Part shown: piece after piece, positions 16,475 through 25,498 of the stretch
Layout of the letters: each line of letters opens with the position of its first letter
Numbering within the stretch: position 1 is the first letter of the stretch
DNA from: Arthrobacter sp. 260
GTDB taxonomy: Bacteria; Actinomycetota; Actinomycetes; Actinomycetales; Micrococcaceae
Length of the DNA: 64,000 nt
Assembly (NCBI RefSeq): GCF_013116745.1
Contig: NZ_JABFOE010000004.1
Location: forward strand, 124,001 to 188,000
Direction of reading: 5' to 3'
The notes under the pieces: model-generated
The model's database searches: none
The model's input: only the letters and a program-made list of their open reading frames with translations
What the model was told of the DNA's origin: nothing
Made by a program: the position numbers and the translations under genes

Positions 16475-18181
16475 ATGAAGCGGCAGGAGAACGCAGATCA
16501 GATCACCGGTTTCCCGGTGCCTGATCCTGCTGTTCCGGGCTCTGTTCCCGTAGATGTTCCTGCCAGCAAGGGACCGGGAGCTGGTCGTCCAACAACATCA
16601 CATTCCTCGGCAGTACTGGACCCGGCCGAACCGCATTCAGGAGCCCTGGATTCATCAGGTGACCCCGCGTCGCTGTTCAACCTCGGAAAAGCGATCGGTC
16701 TGGAGCCGTCCCTTGGTAAAGTCGGTCACCGTCCGGTCGCTGGCGACACTCCACCTACTGAGGTCGAGGTCGCCGGCCCGGAAACACTGGTGGCCATGCT
16801 GCGTCGTGGTGATGGCCCGGATCCCGAGGCTGACGCACTTGAGACTGCGCCGGACACCGCTGGGCCCGGTACGGCTGGGCCTGGGACGGCTGAGTTGTTG
16901 GTGGCTGCTGATCGGTTGATGTCGTGGGTGGTGGCCCGGCAGGCGGAATTGGTCGCCGCGTTACACACTGAGGTTCAGGACGAGGCAGCGGCCCTCGCCG
17001 CGTCCCGCCCCGGTGGGACGGTGGGGGCGGGGTTGGGGTTCACGTTGACCGCCGAGGAACTGGTGCCGCTGCTGAACCTCTCTGGACGTGCCGCTCACCG
17101 GCTGCTGGGTCAGAGCCTGACACTGGTGGAGGATCTGCCGAAGACCCTGCAATGCCTGGGGGCGGGGATGCTCACCCCCCGGCAAGCCCAGATCATCCTC
17201 GACGAGGCACTGACCATCCCCGCCGAGGCATTACCAGCGTTCGAAGATGAAGTCCTCAAAACGGGGGCACACCTGATGGCGCCGCGGCTGAAAGCCAAGT
17301 GCACGCGGGTCAGGGAAAAGCTCCACCCCGAATCGGCGGTCACCCGCAGGCGTGCAGCAACCGCAGACCGGCGCATCGAGGTGACCCCCGATCAGGACGG
17401 GATGGCGTGGCTTTCGGCGTATCTGCCCGCGGAGCGGGCCTGCGGCATCGAGAACCGGGTCACGTTCATGGCCCGGGCCTTGCAGAACCCGCAGGAAACC
17501 CGGACCCTCACCCAACTCAAAGCCGACGTCTTCGGCGATCTCCTCACCCACCACTGCGACCCAAACGCATACGGGGCGGCGGCAAATAAAAGCGGGGCTG
17601 CGGCGACTACGGGTACGGGTGCCAGCGAGGTGCCTGCTGAGACCGCGGATGCCAGTGAAGTCCCTGCTGAGAGTGCTGGCCTGGTTGATTTGGCGTCGGT
17701 GATGGGTGTTCAGCCAGTGGTGTTCGTGACCGTACCCGTGCTGACCCTGCTCGGCGGGGACGAACCAGCCGACCTTGAGGGTTTCGGACCGATCGACCCG
17801 GACACCGCCCGGAACCTCGCCGCCCACGCCAAAGGATTCACCAGGATCCTCACCCACCCGGAAACCGGGACAGTACTCAGCGTCGGCCGGGACCGCTACA
17901 AAGTCCCCAAAGACCTCCGCAAAACCGTCCTAGTCAGAGACAAAACCTGCCGACACCCCGGCTGCAACCGGCCCGGCCCGGTATGCGACCTCGACCACAC
18001 CATCCCCTGGCATCAGGGTGGTAATACCAGCTACGACAACCTCGCGGCCGTCTGCCGGAAGCACCACATGCTCAAATCCGCTGGCTACTGGCACTACCAC
18101 CAACCCGAACCCGGCACCCTCACCGCCACCTCACTGAGCGGCAAAACCTACACCACCCTGCCCCAACCACCCCCGTTCTAA
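16475..18181 (+). CDS. DUF222 / HNH endonuclease family protein
   Basis: 568 residues. Roughly the first 135 are low-complexity (Pro, Gly, Ala, Thr). A DUF222 helical domain follows (AADRLMSWVVARQAELVAAL onward), interrupted by an Ala/Ser/Glu-rich linker with two near-identical ASEVPAE copies. The C-terminus has the HNH site: CRHPGCNRPG, DLDHTIPWHQGG and CRKHH, with four zinc-type cysteines. The family (once called 13E12 repeat) is multi-copy in Micrococcales and mycobacteria and behaves like a selfish or mobile-associated nuclease, though no IS ends flank it. GGAGGT lies very close to the ATG. Confidence 0.85.
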   Translation: MKRQENADQITGFPVPDPAVPGSVPVDVPASKGPGAGRPTTSHSSAVLDPAEPHSGALDSSGDPASLFNLGKAIGLEPSLGKVGHRPVAGDTPPTEVEVAGPETLVAMLRRGDGPDPEADALETAPDTAGPGTAGPGTAELLVAADRLMSWVVARQAELVAALHTEVQDEAAALAASRPGGTVGAGLGFTLTAEELVPLLNLSGRAAHRLLGQSLTLVEDLPKTLQCLGAGMLTPRQAQIILDEALTIPAEALPAFEDEVLKTGAHLMAPRLKAKCTRVREKLHPESAVTRRRAATADRRIEVTPDQDGMAWLSAYLPAERACGIENRVTFMARALQNPQETRTLTQLKADVFGDLLTHHCDPNAYGAAANKSGAAATTGTGASEVPAETADASEVPAESAGLVDLASVMGVQPVVFVTVPVLTLLGGDEPADLEGFGPIDPDTARNLAAHAKGFTRILTHPETGTVLSVGRDRYKVPKDLRKTVLVRDKTCRHPGCNRPGPVCDLDHTIPWHQGGNTSYDNLAAVCRKHHMLKSAGYWHYHQPEPGTLTATSLSGKTYTTLPQPPPF

Positions 18182-18240
18182 CAGGGATTGCGGGGAAGCA
18201 GGGCCAAGCGGTGGTTAGGTAGCAATTCCCAGCCAGCGTT

Positions 18241-18330
18241 CCTCAGTCAGGTAAGACTTTCTGACCCTTGACTAGGTAGCGCTATCTGTTTCTCAACCAG
18301 GTAGGACGATCTGACCCTTGCTGAGGATAG
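18241..18330. repeat. Imperfect direct repeat of the glgC 3-prime end
   Basis: The segment 18241-18270 repeats 18291-18320 at an offset of exactly 50 bases, with 24 of 30 positions identical, including an uninterrupted CTGACCCTTG. The right copy encodes the last residues of GlgC (SKGQIVLPG, then stop). The left copy, read on the minus strand, gives VKGQKVLPD and a stop, so it looks like a spare copy of the GlgC tail lying downstream of the gene. Confidence 0.7.
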
Positions 18331-19531
18331 TAAGTCCCGAGTCGGTCACCGTGTAGCCGCGGCTGAGGTCCTGGGCCCGGTCCACGCCAATAGACGCTCC
18401 GGCAGGCACCCGAACGTTCTTGTCGATAATCGCTCTCCGGATCACCGCACCAGGGCCCACAGACACCTTGTCCATCAGCACCGAACCGGACACCGAGGCA
18501 CCTTCATCGACAAACACGTCAGTCGCGAGGATCGAGCCCTGCACCTCGCCACCGGAGACCACAGCACCGTTGGAGACGATCGAGTCGTTGGCAAAGCCGG
18601 AACCACCCGACGCGCTGCGCACGAACTTCGCCGGGGGAGAGACACTCTGCCGGGTGTAGATCGGCCACTTCAGGTTGTACAGGTTGAACAGGGGCAATGG
18701 CGAGATGAGGTCCATGTTGGCGTCGTAGTACGAGTCGAGCGTTCCGACGTCGCGCCAATACTGACGGTCCCGGTCGGTGGACCCGGGAATGTCGTTGGAG
18801 GTGAAGTCGTAGACGGCTGCGTCACCACGCTCGACGAAGTAGGGGATGATGTCCCCGCCCATGTCGTGCTTGGTGTTCAGTCGGGCGGCGTCCTCCTCAA
18901 GGGCCTTGACCAGCGCGTCCGCCGTGAAGACGTAGTTGCCCATCGAGGCAAGGAAACTGTTGGGATCATCTGGCAGCCCCGGTGTCGTCTTCGGCTTCTC
19001 GACGAAACCCGAGATCCTGCCGGACCCGTCGGTCTGGATCACGCCGAACTGGTCGACCAGGTTCATCGGCTGACGCACCGCTGCGACACTGGCCGACGCG
19101 CCACTGGCGATGTGAGCCGTGACCATCTGCTCGAAGTCCATCCGGTAGACGTGGTCGGCACCGATAACCACGACGATGTCCGGGTCAGCGTCATGGATCA
19201 GGTTCAGGGACTGGTAGATCGCATTCGCGCTGCCCAGGAACCAGCTCTTGCCGCGTCGCTGCTGTGCAGGGACGGAGGCCACGTACTGCTGCAGCTGCGT
19301 GGACATGCGCCAGGTTTCGGAGATGTGGCGGTCAAGGCTGTGCGACTTGTACTGGGTGAGCACCACGATTTCCAGGTACCCGGAGTTCACCAGGTTCGAC
19401 AACGCGAAGTCGATCAAACGGTATATCCCACCGAAGGGTACCGCTGGCTTAGCACGGTCGGCCGTCAGCGGCATCAGCCGCTTCCCTTCGCCGCCGGCGA
19501 GGACGATCGCCAATACCTTTTTCACTGCCAC
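18293..19531 (-). CDS. glgC: Glucose-1-phosphate adenylyltransferase
   Basis: 412 residues. The nucleotidyltransferase motif [11 protein letters not shown] is at 13-23, followed by [10 protein letters not shown], the [10 protein letters not shown] active-site region, the sugar-binding FVEKP, and a left-handed beta-helix C-terminus. It makes ADP-glucose from ATP and glucose-1-phosphate for glycogen and, in actinobacteria, for alpha-maltose-1-phosphate synthesis. The GTG start is preceded by GGGGG at a spacing of six. It is divergent from glgA with about 96 bases between starts. Its last ten codons are repeated downstream. Confidence 0.95.
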   Translation of the reverse strand: MAVKKVLAIVLAGGEGKRLMPLTADRAKPAVPFGGIYRLIDFALSNLVNSGYLEIVVLTQYKSHSLDRHISETWRMSTQLQQYVASVPAQQRRGKSWFLGSANAIYQSLNLIHDADPDIVVVIGADHVYRMDFEQMVTAHIASGASASVAAVRQPMNLVDQFGVIQTDGSGRISGFVEKPKTTPGLPDDPNSFLASMGNYVFTADALVKALEEDAARLNTKHDMGGDIIPYFVERGDAAVYDFTSNDIPGSTDRDRQYWRDVGTLDSYYDANMDLISPLPLFNLYNLKWPIYTRQSVSPPAKFVRSASGGSGFANDSIVSNGAVVSGGEVQGSILATDVFVDEGASVSGSVLMDKVSVGPGAVIRRAIIDKNVRVPAGASIGVDRAQDLSRGYTVTDSGLTILSKGQIVLPG

Positions 19532-19614
19532 GTGTGGCCCCCTGTACTGCTATAGCTCTTCATTGAGTTTGTACCCTTGATTGACTCACACTAGATGAGA
19601 TGGACGCGCTGCAC

Positions 19615-19630
19615 TACGTTTGGAAACGTG
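19615..19630 (+). promoter_or_regulatory. Palindrome and -10 box over the glgA start
   Basis: ACGTTT-GG-AAACGT (19616-19629) is a perfect inverted repeat whose right arm runs into the GTG start codon. The overlapping TACGTT (19615-19620) is a -10-like TANNNT exactly seven bases before the GTG. A regulator bound here would cover both promoter and start. Confidence 0.45.
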
Positions 19631-20824
19631 CGTATAGACATTGTGACAAAAGAATTCCCACCCGAGATCTACGGCGGCGCCGGAGTGCACGTCGCCGAGC
19701 TGAGCCGGGTGCTGGCCAGCCAAGTGGATTTGCGGGTCCACTGCTTCGGCGCGGAGCGTGACCCCAACTATCACGGCGCCACCGTGAGCACCTACCGGAC
19801 ACCCGCAGAACTCGCGTCCTCAAACGCCGCCGTACAGACCTTCGGGACCGACCTGGCGATGTTGGACGGGCTGGCGGGCACCGATCTGGTCCACTCGCAC
19901 ACCTGGTACGCCAACATGGCCGGACACCTCGCGTCCCTGTTGCACGGGGTCCCTCATGTGCTGAGCGCGCACAGCCTCGAACCGCTGCGCCCCTGGAAGG
20001 CCGAGCAGCTGGGTGGGGGCTACGCGCTGTCCTCGTGGGCCGAGCGGACCTCCTATGAGGCCGCTGCTGCCGTGATTGCGGTCTCCCACGGGATGCGAGC
20101 GGACATCCTGCGAAGCTACCCCGGGGTCGACCCTGCCAAGGTGAAAGTGGTCCACAACGGCATCGACGTCGCCACGTGGGAACGCAATGCTGATCACGAT
20201 GCGGTACGGGCGCTCGGCATCGACCCTGACCGACCGAGCGTGGTGTTCGTGGGGCGCAATACCCGGCAGAAGGGTGTCCCCTATCTGCTGCGTGCCGCAG
20301 CGCTACTGGAGCCGGGAGTGCAGCTGGTGCTCTGCCTGGGCGCCGCCGACACCCCCGAGCTGGCCGCTGAAACCGCTGAACTCATCGCCGAACTTGAGGA
20401 AAAGCGCGGATCGGTGATCCTGATCGAACGGATGCTGCCCCGCAATGAGGTCATCAGCGTGCTCAGCACCGCCACCGTATTCGCGTGCCCGTCAATCTAT
20501 GAACCGCTGGGCATCGTCAATCTGGAGGCGATGGCGTGTGGCGCAGCGGTGGTCGCCAGCGCCACCGGCGGTATCCCCGAGGTGGTCGACGACGGCGTGA
20601 CCGGCACCCTGGTGCCACTGGAGCAGGTCACCGACGGGACCGGAATCCCGCTCGACCCCGAACGGTTCGTCAATGACTTCGCCGCAGCCGTCAACGCCCT
20701 TGTAGCCGACCCCTCACGGGCCCGCCAGATGGGTGAGGCAGGTCGCCGGCGTGCCGAGGAACACTTCTCCTGGGACTCGATCGCCGAGTCGACCCTTGAG
20801 GTTTACCGCGCGGCAATCGGATGA
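19628..20824 (+). CDS. glgA: GlgA/GlgM-type glucosyltransferase (GT4)
   Basis: 398 residues, the short actinobacterial type and not the roughly 480-residue bacterial GT5 glycogen synthase. It starts RIDIVTKEFPPEIYGGAGVH and ends with the GT4 donor site IYEPLGIVNLEAMACG. In mycobacteria the matching enzyme (GlgM, long annotated GlgA) joins ADP-glucose and glucose-1-phosphate into alpha-maltose-1-phosphate and is likewise divergent from glgC. The GTG start is chosen because family similarity begins there and a -10-like box lies seven bases upstream; an ATG at 19595 would add 11 residues. The glgE partner is not in the window. Confidence 0.88.
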   Translation: MRIDIVTKEFPPEIYGGAGVHVAELSRVLASQVDLRVHCFGAERDPNYHGATVSTYRTPAELASSNAAVQTFGTDLAMLDGLAGTDLVHSHTWYANMAGHLASLLHGVPHVLSAHSLEPLRPWKAEQLGGGYALSSWAERTSYEAAAAVIAVSHGMRADILRSYPGVDPAKVKVVHNGIDVATWERNADHDAVRALGIDPDRPSVVFVGRNTRQKGVPYLLRAAALLEPGVQLVLCLGAADTPELAAETAELIAELEEKRGSVILIERMLPRNEVISVLSTATVFACPSIYEPLGIVNLEAMACGAAVVASATGGIPEVVDDGVTGTLVPLEQVTDGTGIPLDPERFVNDFAAAVNALVADPSRARQMGEAGRRRAEEHFSWDSIAESTLEVYRAAIG

Positions 20825-20941
20825 CCAGTCTTGGACTGCAGTTGCCGGGATCCCATGGCTTCAGGGATCCCGGGCCGGTCGACAGCCCGCTGGCCGCCAG
20901 CGTAAGGTTTCGTACCACCATCGACCCGGGAGGACCCACCA

Positions 20942-21172
20942 GTGACCGACACCCCTAGCCCCATCAGTTCCGACTCACCGGACTCACCGGATTCACCTGA
21001 CTCAGCTGCGTCAGCTGGCTCGCCCGATGAGGTGCAGCTCCCCGAGCCCAATGAGACCGAGGTGGACGAAGCGGTGATGGACGAGTCGGCTGAAAATCCG
21101 GCGCTCGACGTCGGTCAGGTCACCACCCCCGTGGACAAAGAGAACGAGGATACCGACCCGCGCCAGGCGTAG
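20942..21172 (+). CDS. Small acidic disordered protein with SPD repeats
   Basis: 76 residues with a good GGGAGG site eight bases before the GTG. The N-terminus contains three tandem SPD tripeptides encoded by near-identical 9-base units, then a strongly acidic Glu/Asp/Pro-rich stretch (EVDEAVMDESAEN). There are no aromatic residues, so it should be unstructured. No family recognised. A hairpin follows the stop. It is a genuine-looking gene on ribosome binding site grounds, but the function is unknown. Confidence 0.6.
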   Translation: MTDTPSPISSDSPDSPDSPDSAASAGSPDEVQLPEPNETEVDEAVMDESAENPALDVGQVTTPVDKENEDTDPRQA

Positions 21173-21202
21173 ACCGGGACCGACACCTCGGCGGCGGCTC
21201 TC

Positions 21203-21241
21203 CGCCTGAACCAAGTCCAGGAAAAGACAACGGTTCAGGCG
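21203..21241. terminator. Inverted repeat between convergent genes
   Basis: CGCCTGAACC (21203-21212) pairs perfectly with GGTTCAGGCG (21232-21241) across a 19-base loop, between the small acidic gene and the end of the acyl-CoA oxidase. The long loop and lack of a T-tract make it a weak terminator candidate. Confidence 0.45.
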
Positions 21242-21267
21242 AAGAGCGCAGCTCCAGACGTCCGGCT

Positions 21268-23364
21268 TCAGCGCTTGGCTTTGGCCTTCTTCTCGCGTGC
21301 CAGTACCGTCTTCTCATCGATCGGGAAGCTCCCGCTCGCCCGTTGCTGCCGGGCATAGGCCATCGCCTCGTCCTGGCGTTCCTTCTCCGCGCCGGTAGCG
21401 ATCGCTGCGCGAAGGTGCTCCGGTCCGTAACCGAAAGCATCCACCAGGTCGACGGCGTGTGGCCGGATCTTCACCAGCAGACGGTTGATGTACGGGGACA
21501 GGGTCCGGGCGCGCTGGGTGGAAAGCCTGCCGTGCATGAGGTACCAGGCCAGGTTGCGTTCGATCAGACACAGCCCAAACAGGTCCCGCAGCCAGGTGAG
21601 CACCTGCTTGGTGCCCGCGTCCTCCACCCGGTGGACGGCAGCGGTGAATGCTTCCCACTGCAACAGCTCCGCGTGGGCCTTGGCCGTCTCGATGAGCTCG
21701 TTCTGGTGCTCGTTGAACTTCTTCGCTGCCGCCTCCTGGGACAGCTTCCGGACGCCGCGGAGTTCGCCGGCCAGGTCAGCAACCATCGCCTCCACCCGGT
21801 CCGACAACAGCTCGTGCTGGGTGTGCTCGTCCCGCAGCGCGATAGCCGATTTGCGCTCGGACCCGCCGTCGACCACTGTCTGCACAACCCGCCGCAGTCC
21901 CGTCCGGTGCAGCGTCTTCTCCGCACGCTGCGTAACGACGTAGCGCGCGAGCACGCCGAAGTCGACGCCGCTGAATTCCTTGGCGTAGTCGGCCAGCAGG
22001 CGCTTGGCGACGAGCTGCAGCAGCACATTGTTGTCGCCCTCGAAGGTTGCGTACACGTCCATGTCGGCGCGCAGTGAGGTAAACCGGTTCTCCGTGAGGA
22101 ATCCGGCGCCGCCGCAGGCCTCGCGGCACTCCTGCAGGGTGTCGAGCGCATGCCAGGTCGACAGCGGCTTCAGCGCGGCTGCCAGCGTCTCAAGGTCCTG
22201 CCGGTCCTCGTCCGTGTCGTGCGCACCCGAGAAGACGTCGTCGAACTTGGCCAGCAGCTCCTCGTGGGCGAACGACGCGGCGTAGGTCGCCGCAATGCGG
22301 GGGAGGAGGCGGCGCTGGTGCTGCTGGTAGTCCAGGAGGACCTCTTCGGTGAGGTCCGAACCGGCGTTGAACTGCCTGCGCTCCACTGAGTACTGGACGG
22401 CGGTTTTCAGGGCCAGCTTGGTGACGGCCACAGCCGCCCCGTCGAGGGACACCCGGCCCTGCACCAGGGTGCCAAGCATGGTGAAGAACCGCCGGCCGGG
22501 GGAGGCGATGGGCGAGGTGTAGACGCCGTCCTCATCCACGTTGCCGTACCGGTTCAGCAGGTTGGTGCGGGGAATCCGCACGCGGGTGAAGTGGAGGCGG
22601 CCGTTGTCGATCCCGTTCAGCCCACCCTTGAGCCCGTCGTCCTCGCCTCCGATGCCCGGCATGAAGTTGCCGTCGGCGTCCCTGAGCTGCACATAGAACG
22701 CGTGAACGCCGTGGTTGACACCGTTCGTGATGAGCTGCGCAAAGAGCACCGCCGCCCGGCCGTCGATGGCGGCATTGCCGATGTAATCCTTCCACGCGGC
22801 CCGGAACGGCGTGTGGATTTCAAACTCGTCGGTGTCCGGCTGGTAGACGGCGGTAGTGGCGATGCTCGCGACGTCGGAGCCGTGACCCGTCTCGGTCATG
22901 GCGAAGCAGCCGGGAATGTCCATGTTCATGATGCCCGGGATCCACGCGCGGTGATGCTCCTCGGTCCCCAGGTGCAGCACCGCGCTGCCGAAGAGGCCCC
23001 ACTGCACTCCCGCCTTGATCTGCAGGGACGGGTCGGCAACCACCAGCTCCTCGAAGCCTGCGATGTTGGCGCCGTGATCGTCCTCCCCGCCGAGGCTCGC
23101 CGGGAAGGCACGGTGTACCGCCTTGTTCTGCACCAGGTAGTGCAGTTGGTCGAAGCAGCGGCTCCGCTGCTCGGCGTGGGACTCGCCCTCCACCCGGTGG
23201 ACTTCCGGCCGGCCGGCCAGCTCCCGCGCGATCCGGCGGGTCGCTGCCCACCGGCCCAGCAGGAGCTCGCCCAGGGCTGCGACGTCGACGACGGCGCGGT
23301 CGTCGTCAGCGATGGTGGCGGTGGCCGGAACCTTGAGTTCGGGCCGTGTGGCTGTCTGTGTCAT
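21268..23364 (-). CDS. Acyl-CoA oxidase / long acyl-CoA dehydrogenase
   Basis: 698 residues, the size of eukaryotic-type acyl-CoA oxidases and well above the usual 380-residue dehydrogenase. FAD-site motifs include FAMTETGHGSDVASI, and the FAD-binding C-terminal half has RFTSLRADMDVYATFEGDNN; the CGGAGFL segment is also typical. It would introduce the 2,3 double bond in acyl-CoA, passing electrons to O2. Its ATG overlaps the tetR stop (ATGA), so it is translationally coupled to its likely regulator. It lies opposite the thiolase operon across one operator, consistent with a shared beta-oxidation role. Confidence 0.88.
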   Translation of the reverse strand: MTQTATRPELKVPATATIADDDRAVVDVAALGELLLGRWAATRRIARELAGRPEVHRVEGESHAEQRSRCFDQLHYLVQNKAVHRAFPASLGGEDDHGANIAGFEELVVADPSLQIKAGVQWGLFGSAVLHLGTEEHHRAWIPGIMNMDIPGCFAMTETGHGSDVASIATTAVYQPDTDEFEIHTPFRAAWKDYIGNAAIDGRAAVLFAQLITNGVNHGVHAFYVQLRDADGNFMPGIGGEDDGLKGGLNGIDNGRLHFTRVRIPRTNLLNRYGNVDEDGVYTSPIASPGRRFFTMLGTLVQGRVSLDGAAVAVTKLALKTAVQYSVERRQFNAGSDLTEEVLLDYQQHQRRLLPRIAATYAASFAHEELLAKFDDVFSGAHDTDEDRQDLETLAAALKPLSTWHALDTLQECREACGGAGFLTENRFTSLRADMDVYATFEGDNNVLLQLVAKRLLADYAKEFSGVDFGVLARYVVTQRAEKTLHRTGLRRVVQTVVDGGSERKSAIALRDEHTQHELLSDRVEAMVADLAGELRGVRKLSQEAAAKKFNEHQNELIETAKAHAELLQWEAFTAAVHRVEDAGTKQVLTWLRDLFGLCLIERNLAWYLMHGRLSTQRARTLSPYINRLLVKIRPHAVDLVDAFGYGPEHLRAAIATGAEKERQDEAMAYARQQRASGSFPIDEKTVLAREKKAKAKR

Positions 23365-24101
23365 GGGGTGTCCTCCAGAACGGATGTGATCGTGTCAGGT
23401 GATGGAACGTGGTTGGCGATGCCCTCGAAGAGCCAGGTGGTGAGCTGTTCGCTGAGTTGGGCTTCGGTTGGTTTGGTGGGGCCTTCGGGGGTGGCGAGCC
23501 AGAGCTCACCGGCGGCCCGGACCATGCCGATGGCCGCCTGTGGCCAGAGGGTGAGTGCGGGACCACCAAGCTGCCGTGCCCGCGGGTCAGACGCCAGAAA
23601 AGACTTCATCGGGCTGGCCAGCATGTCGGTGACCGCTTCGAAGAAGTGGCTGAGCAACTCGGAGCTGTGAGGGTCTGCCGGATTGGTGAGCGCATCGGCG
23701 GCGCCGAGCCGGGTCACGAAGGCGTAGACATTCGGCGAGGTCTGCGCCATCTGCAGGTAGGCGGAGACCATCGCGTGGAGCCCTTCGCGCGCAGACGCGG
23801 CCTGCCGCGCTGCCGCGAGCACCTTGTCCTGCATCTGCGCGATCACTACCTCGCCCATGGCCTGCTGCAACCCCGCTTTGTCACCGAAGTACCTGTAGTA
23901 CACGGACTTGGAGGTGCCGGCGGCCGTGGCAATGTCCTCCATCGACGCGGCATAGCCGAGTGAGTGCACGGCTCGCCGCGCTGTTTTGACTAGCGCACGA
24001 CGTCGTTTGTCCCGATGGGCTTGCCACCGGCTGGAGCGACCATCGCCGGCCGCAGCATCCGGCGGGACGGGAGGTCTGGGCTTGAGCGCCTGCTTGTTCA
24101 C
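23361..24101 (-). CDS. TetR family transcriptional regulator
   Basis: 246 residues from a GTG at 24101. The helix-turn-helix lies near residues 45-80 (SMEDIATAAGTSKSVYYRYFGDK). The C-terminal ligand domain is helical and fits a CoA-ester sensor such as FadR/KstR-type TetR proteins. The GTG start directly follows a 31-bp inverted repeat that must be its operator; longer in-frame starts would run through the operator and are rejected. It heads an operon with acyl-CoA oxidase and is divergent from the thiolase operon, so it probably controls both by autoregulated repression. Confidence 0.87.
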   Translation of the reverse strand: MNKQALKPRPPVPPDAAAGDGRSSRWQAHRDKRRRALVKTARRAVHSLGYAASMEDIATAAGTSKSVYYRYFGDKAGLQQAMGEVVIAQMQDKVLAAARQAASAREGLHAMVSAYLQMAQTSPNVYAFVTRLGAADALTNPADPHSSELLSHFFEAVTDMLASPMKSFLASDPRARQLGGPALTLWPQAAIGMVRAAGELWLATPEGPTKPTEAQLSEQLTTWLFEGIANHVPSPDTITSVLEDTP

Positions 24102-24132
24102 GATACTCAGCGTATCAGGTACGCTGGGTATC
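24102..24132. promoter_or_regulatory. TetR operator between tetR and thiolase genes
   Basis: GATACTCAGCGTA - TCAGG - TACGCTGGGTATC is an inverted repeat with 12 of 13 arm positions matched. It abuts the tetR GTG start codon and lies 34 bases before the thiolase ATG, so one bound repressor could block both directions. Confidence 0.85.
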
Positions 24133-24166
24133 GGTAACTGATTGGAACCAGAAGGAGAAGCACAGC

Positions 24167-25498
24167 ATGGTCGACCAGGCAGCAGGGCAGCGCAGCGCGC
24201 AGTCCTCCCCATCCGTCCGCAACGCGGTTGTCATCGGCGGGAACCGGATTCCCTTCGCCCGCTCCGGTGGCCCCTACGCCTACTCGTCCAACAAGGACAT
24301 GCTGACCGCGGCACTGGACGGTCTCGTGGCCCGGTTCGGGTTGCAGGGTGAGCGGATCGGCGAGGTTGCGGCCGGCGCCGTGCTGAAGCACTCACGCGAC
24401 TTCAACCTGACCCGCGAGGCGGTACTGGGATCGGCCCTCGCCGCTGATACCCCCGCCTATGACGTGCAGCAGGCCTGCGCGACCGGACTCGAAACCGTGA
24501 TCGGGTTGGCGAACAAGATCAAGCTCGGCCAGATCGAATCGGGCATCGCCGGTGGTGTCGACTCCGCGTCCGATGCACCCATCGCCGTCAGTGAAGGGCT
24601 GCGCCGTGTCCTCCTGGACCTGTCCCGGGCCAAAACCACGCCGCAGAAGCTGTCTATCCTGCGCCGGCTCCGTCCCCGGGACCTTGCCCCCAACGCACCG
24701 ACCACCGGGGAGCCGCGCACCGGCCTGTCGATGGGCGAGCACCAGGCCATCACCACCGCCCGGTGGGAGATCTCCCGCGAAGCGCAGGACGAACTGGCCC
24801 TGAACAGCCACCACAACCTGGCCGCCGCCTACGAGCGGGGATTCTTCAGCGACCTGGTCACTCCCTACCGCGGGGTTACCCGTGACGCCAACGTCCGGGC
24901 CGACACGTCGATGGAAAAGCTGGGCAAGCTCAAGCCAGTGTTCGGCAAGGACCTGGACGCACCACCCACAATGACCGCCGGCAACTCGACGCCGCTCACT
25001 GACGGCGCCGCCACCGTCCTCCTCGGATCCGAGGACTATGCCCGCAGGAACAACCTGCCGATGCTCGCGAACGTGGTGGACGCCGAAGCTGCAGCAGTGG
25101 ACTTTGTCCACGGCGCCGAAGGCCTGCTGATGGCCCCGGTGTACGCGATGCCTCGCATGCTCCAGCGCAACGGACTCACCTTCGACGACTTCGACTTCTT
25201 CGAGATCCACGAGGCATTTGCTGGCACTGTCCTCAGCTCGCTCGCCGCCTGGGAGAACGAGGACTTCTGCCGGAACACCCTCGGGCTGGACGGCGCGCTT
25301 GGCAAGGTCGACCGGAGCAAGCTCAACGTCAACGGCTCGTCACTGGCAGCCGGCCACCCGTTCGCCGCCACCGGCGGACGGATTGTGGCCTCGCTGGCCA
25401 AGGCTCTTGCCGAAAAGGGGTCCGGCCGCGGTCTGATCTCCGTCTGCGCCGCTGGCGGCATGGGCGTCGTCGCTATCCTGGAGGCACGCGAGAAGTGA
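24167..25498 (+). CDS. Acetyl-CoA acyltransferase (thiolase)
   Basis: 443 residues, FadI-like. Catalytic residues are present: the nucleophile in QQACATGLE (C104), HEAFAGTVLSS carrying the His, and the second Cys in CAAGGMGV near the C-terminus. The extra 20 to 40 residues compared with standard thiolases match the FadI-type subgroup. The ATG has AGAAGGAGAA seven bases upstream. It would cleave 3-oxoacyl-CoA. Its stop overlaps the GTG of the two-domain reductase, so the genes form an operon. Confidence 0.92.
   Translation: MVDQAAGQRSAQSSPSVRNAVVIGGNRIPFARSGGPYAYSSNKDMLTAALDGLVARFGLQGERIGEVAAGAVLKHSRDFNLTREAVLGSALAADTPAYDVQQACATGLETVIGLANKIKLGQIESGIAGGVDSASDAPIAVSEGLRRVLLDLSRAKTTPQKLSILRRLRPRDLAPNAPTTGEPRTGLSMGEHQAITTARWEISREAQDELALNSHHNLAAAYERGFFSDLVTPYRGVTRDANVRADTSMEKLGKLKPVFGKDLDAPPTMTAGNSTPLTDGAATVLLGSEDYARRNNLPMLANVVDAEAAAVDFVHGAEGLLMAPVYAMPRMLQRNGLTFDDFDFFEIHEAFAGTVLSSLAAWENEDFCRNTLGLDGALGKVDRSKLNVNGSSLAAGHPFAATGGRIVASLAKALAEKGSGRGLISVCAAGGMGVVAILEAREK

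Noticed and set aside
16239-16478. A 79-codon open frame before the HNH gene
   Set aside because: No ribosome binding site, no family features and mixed composition; treated as intergenic.
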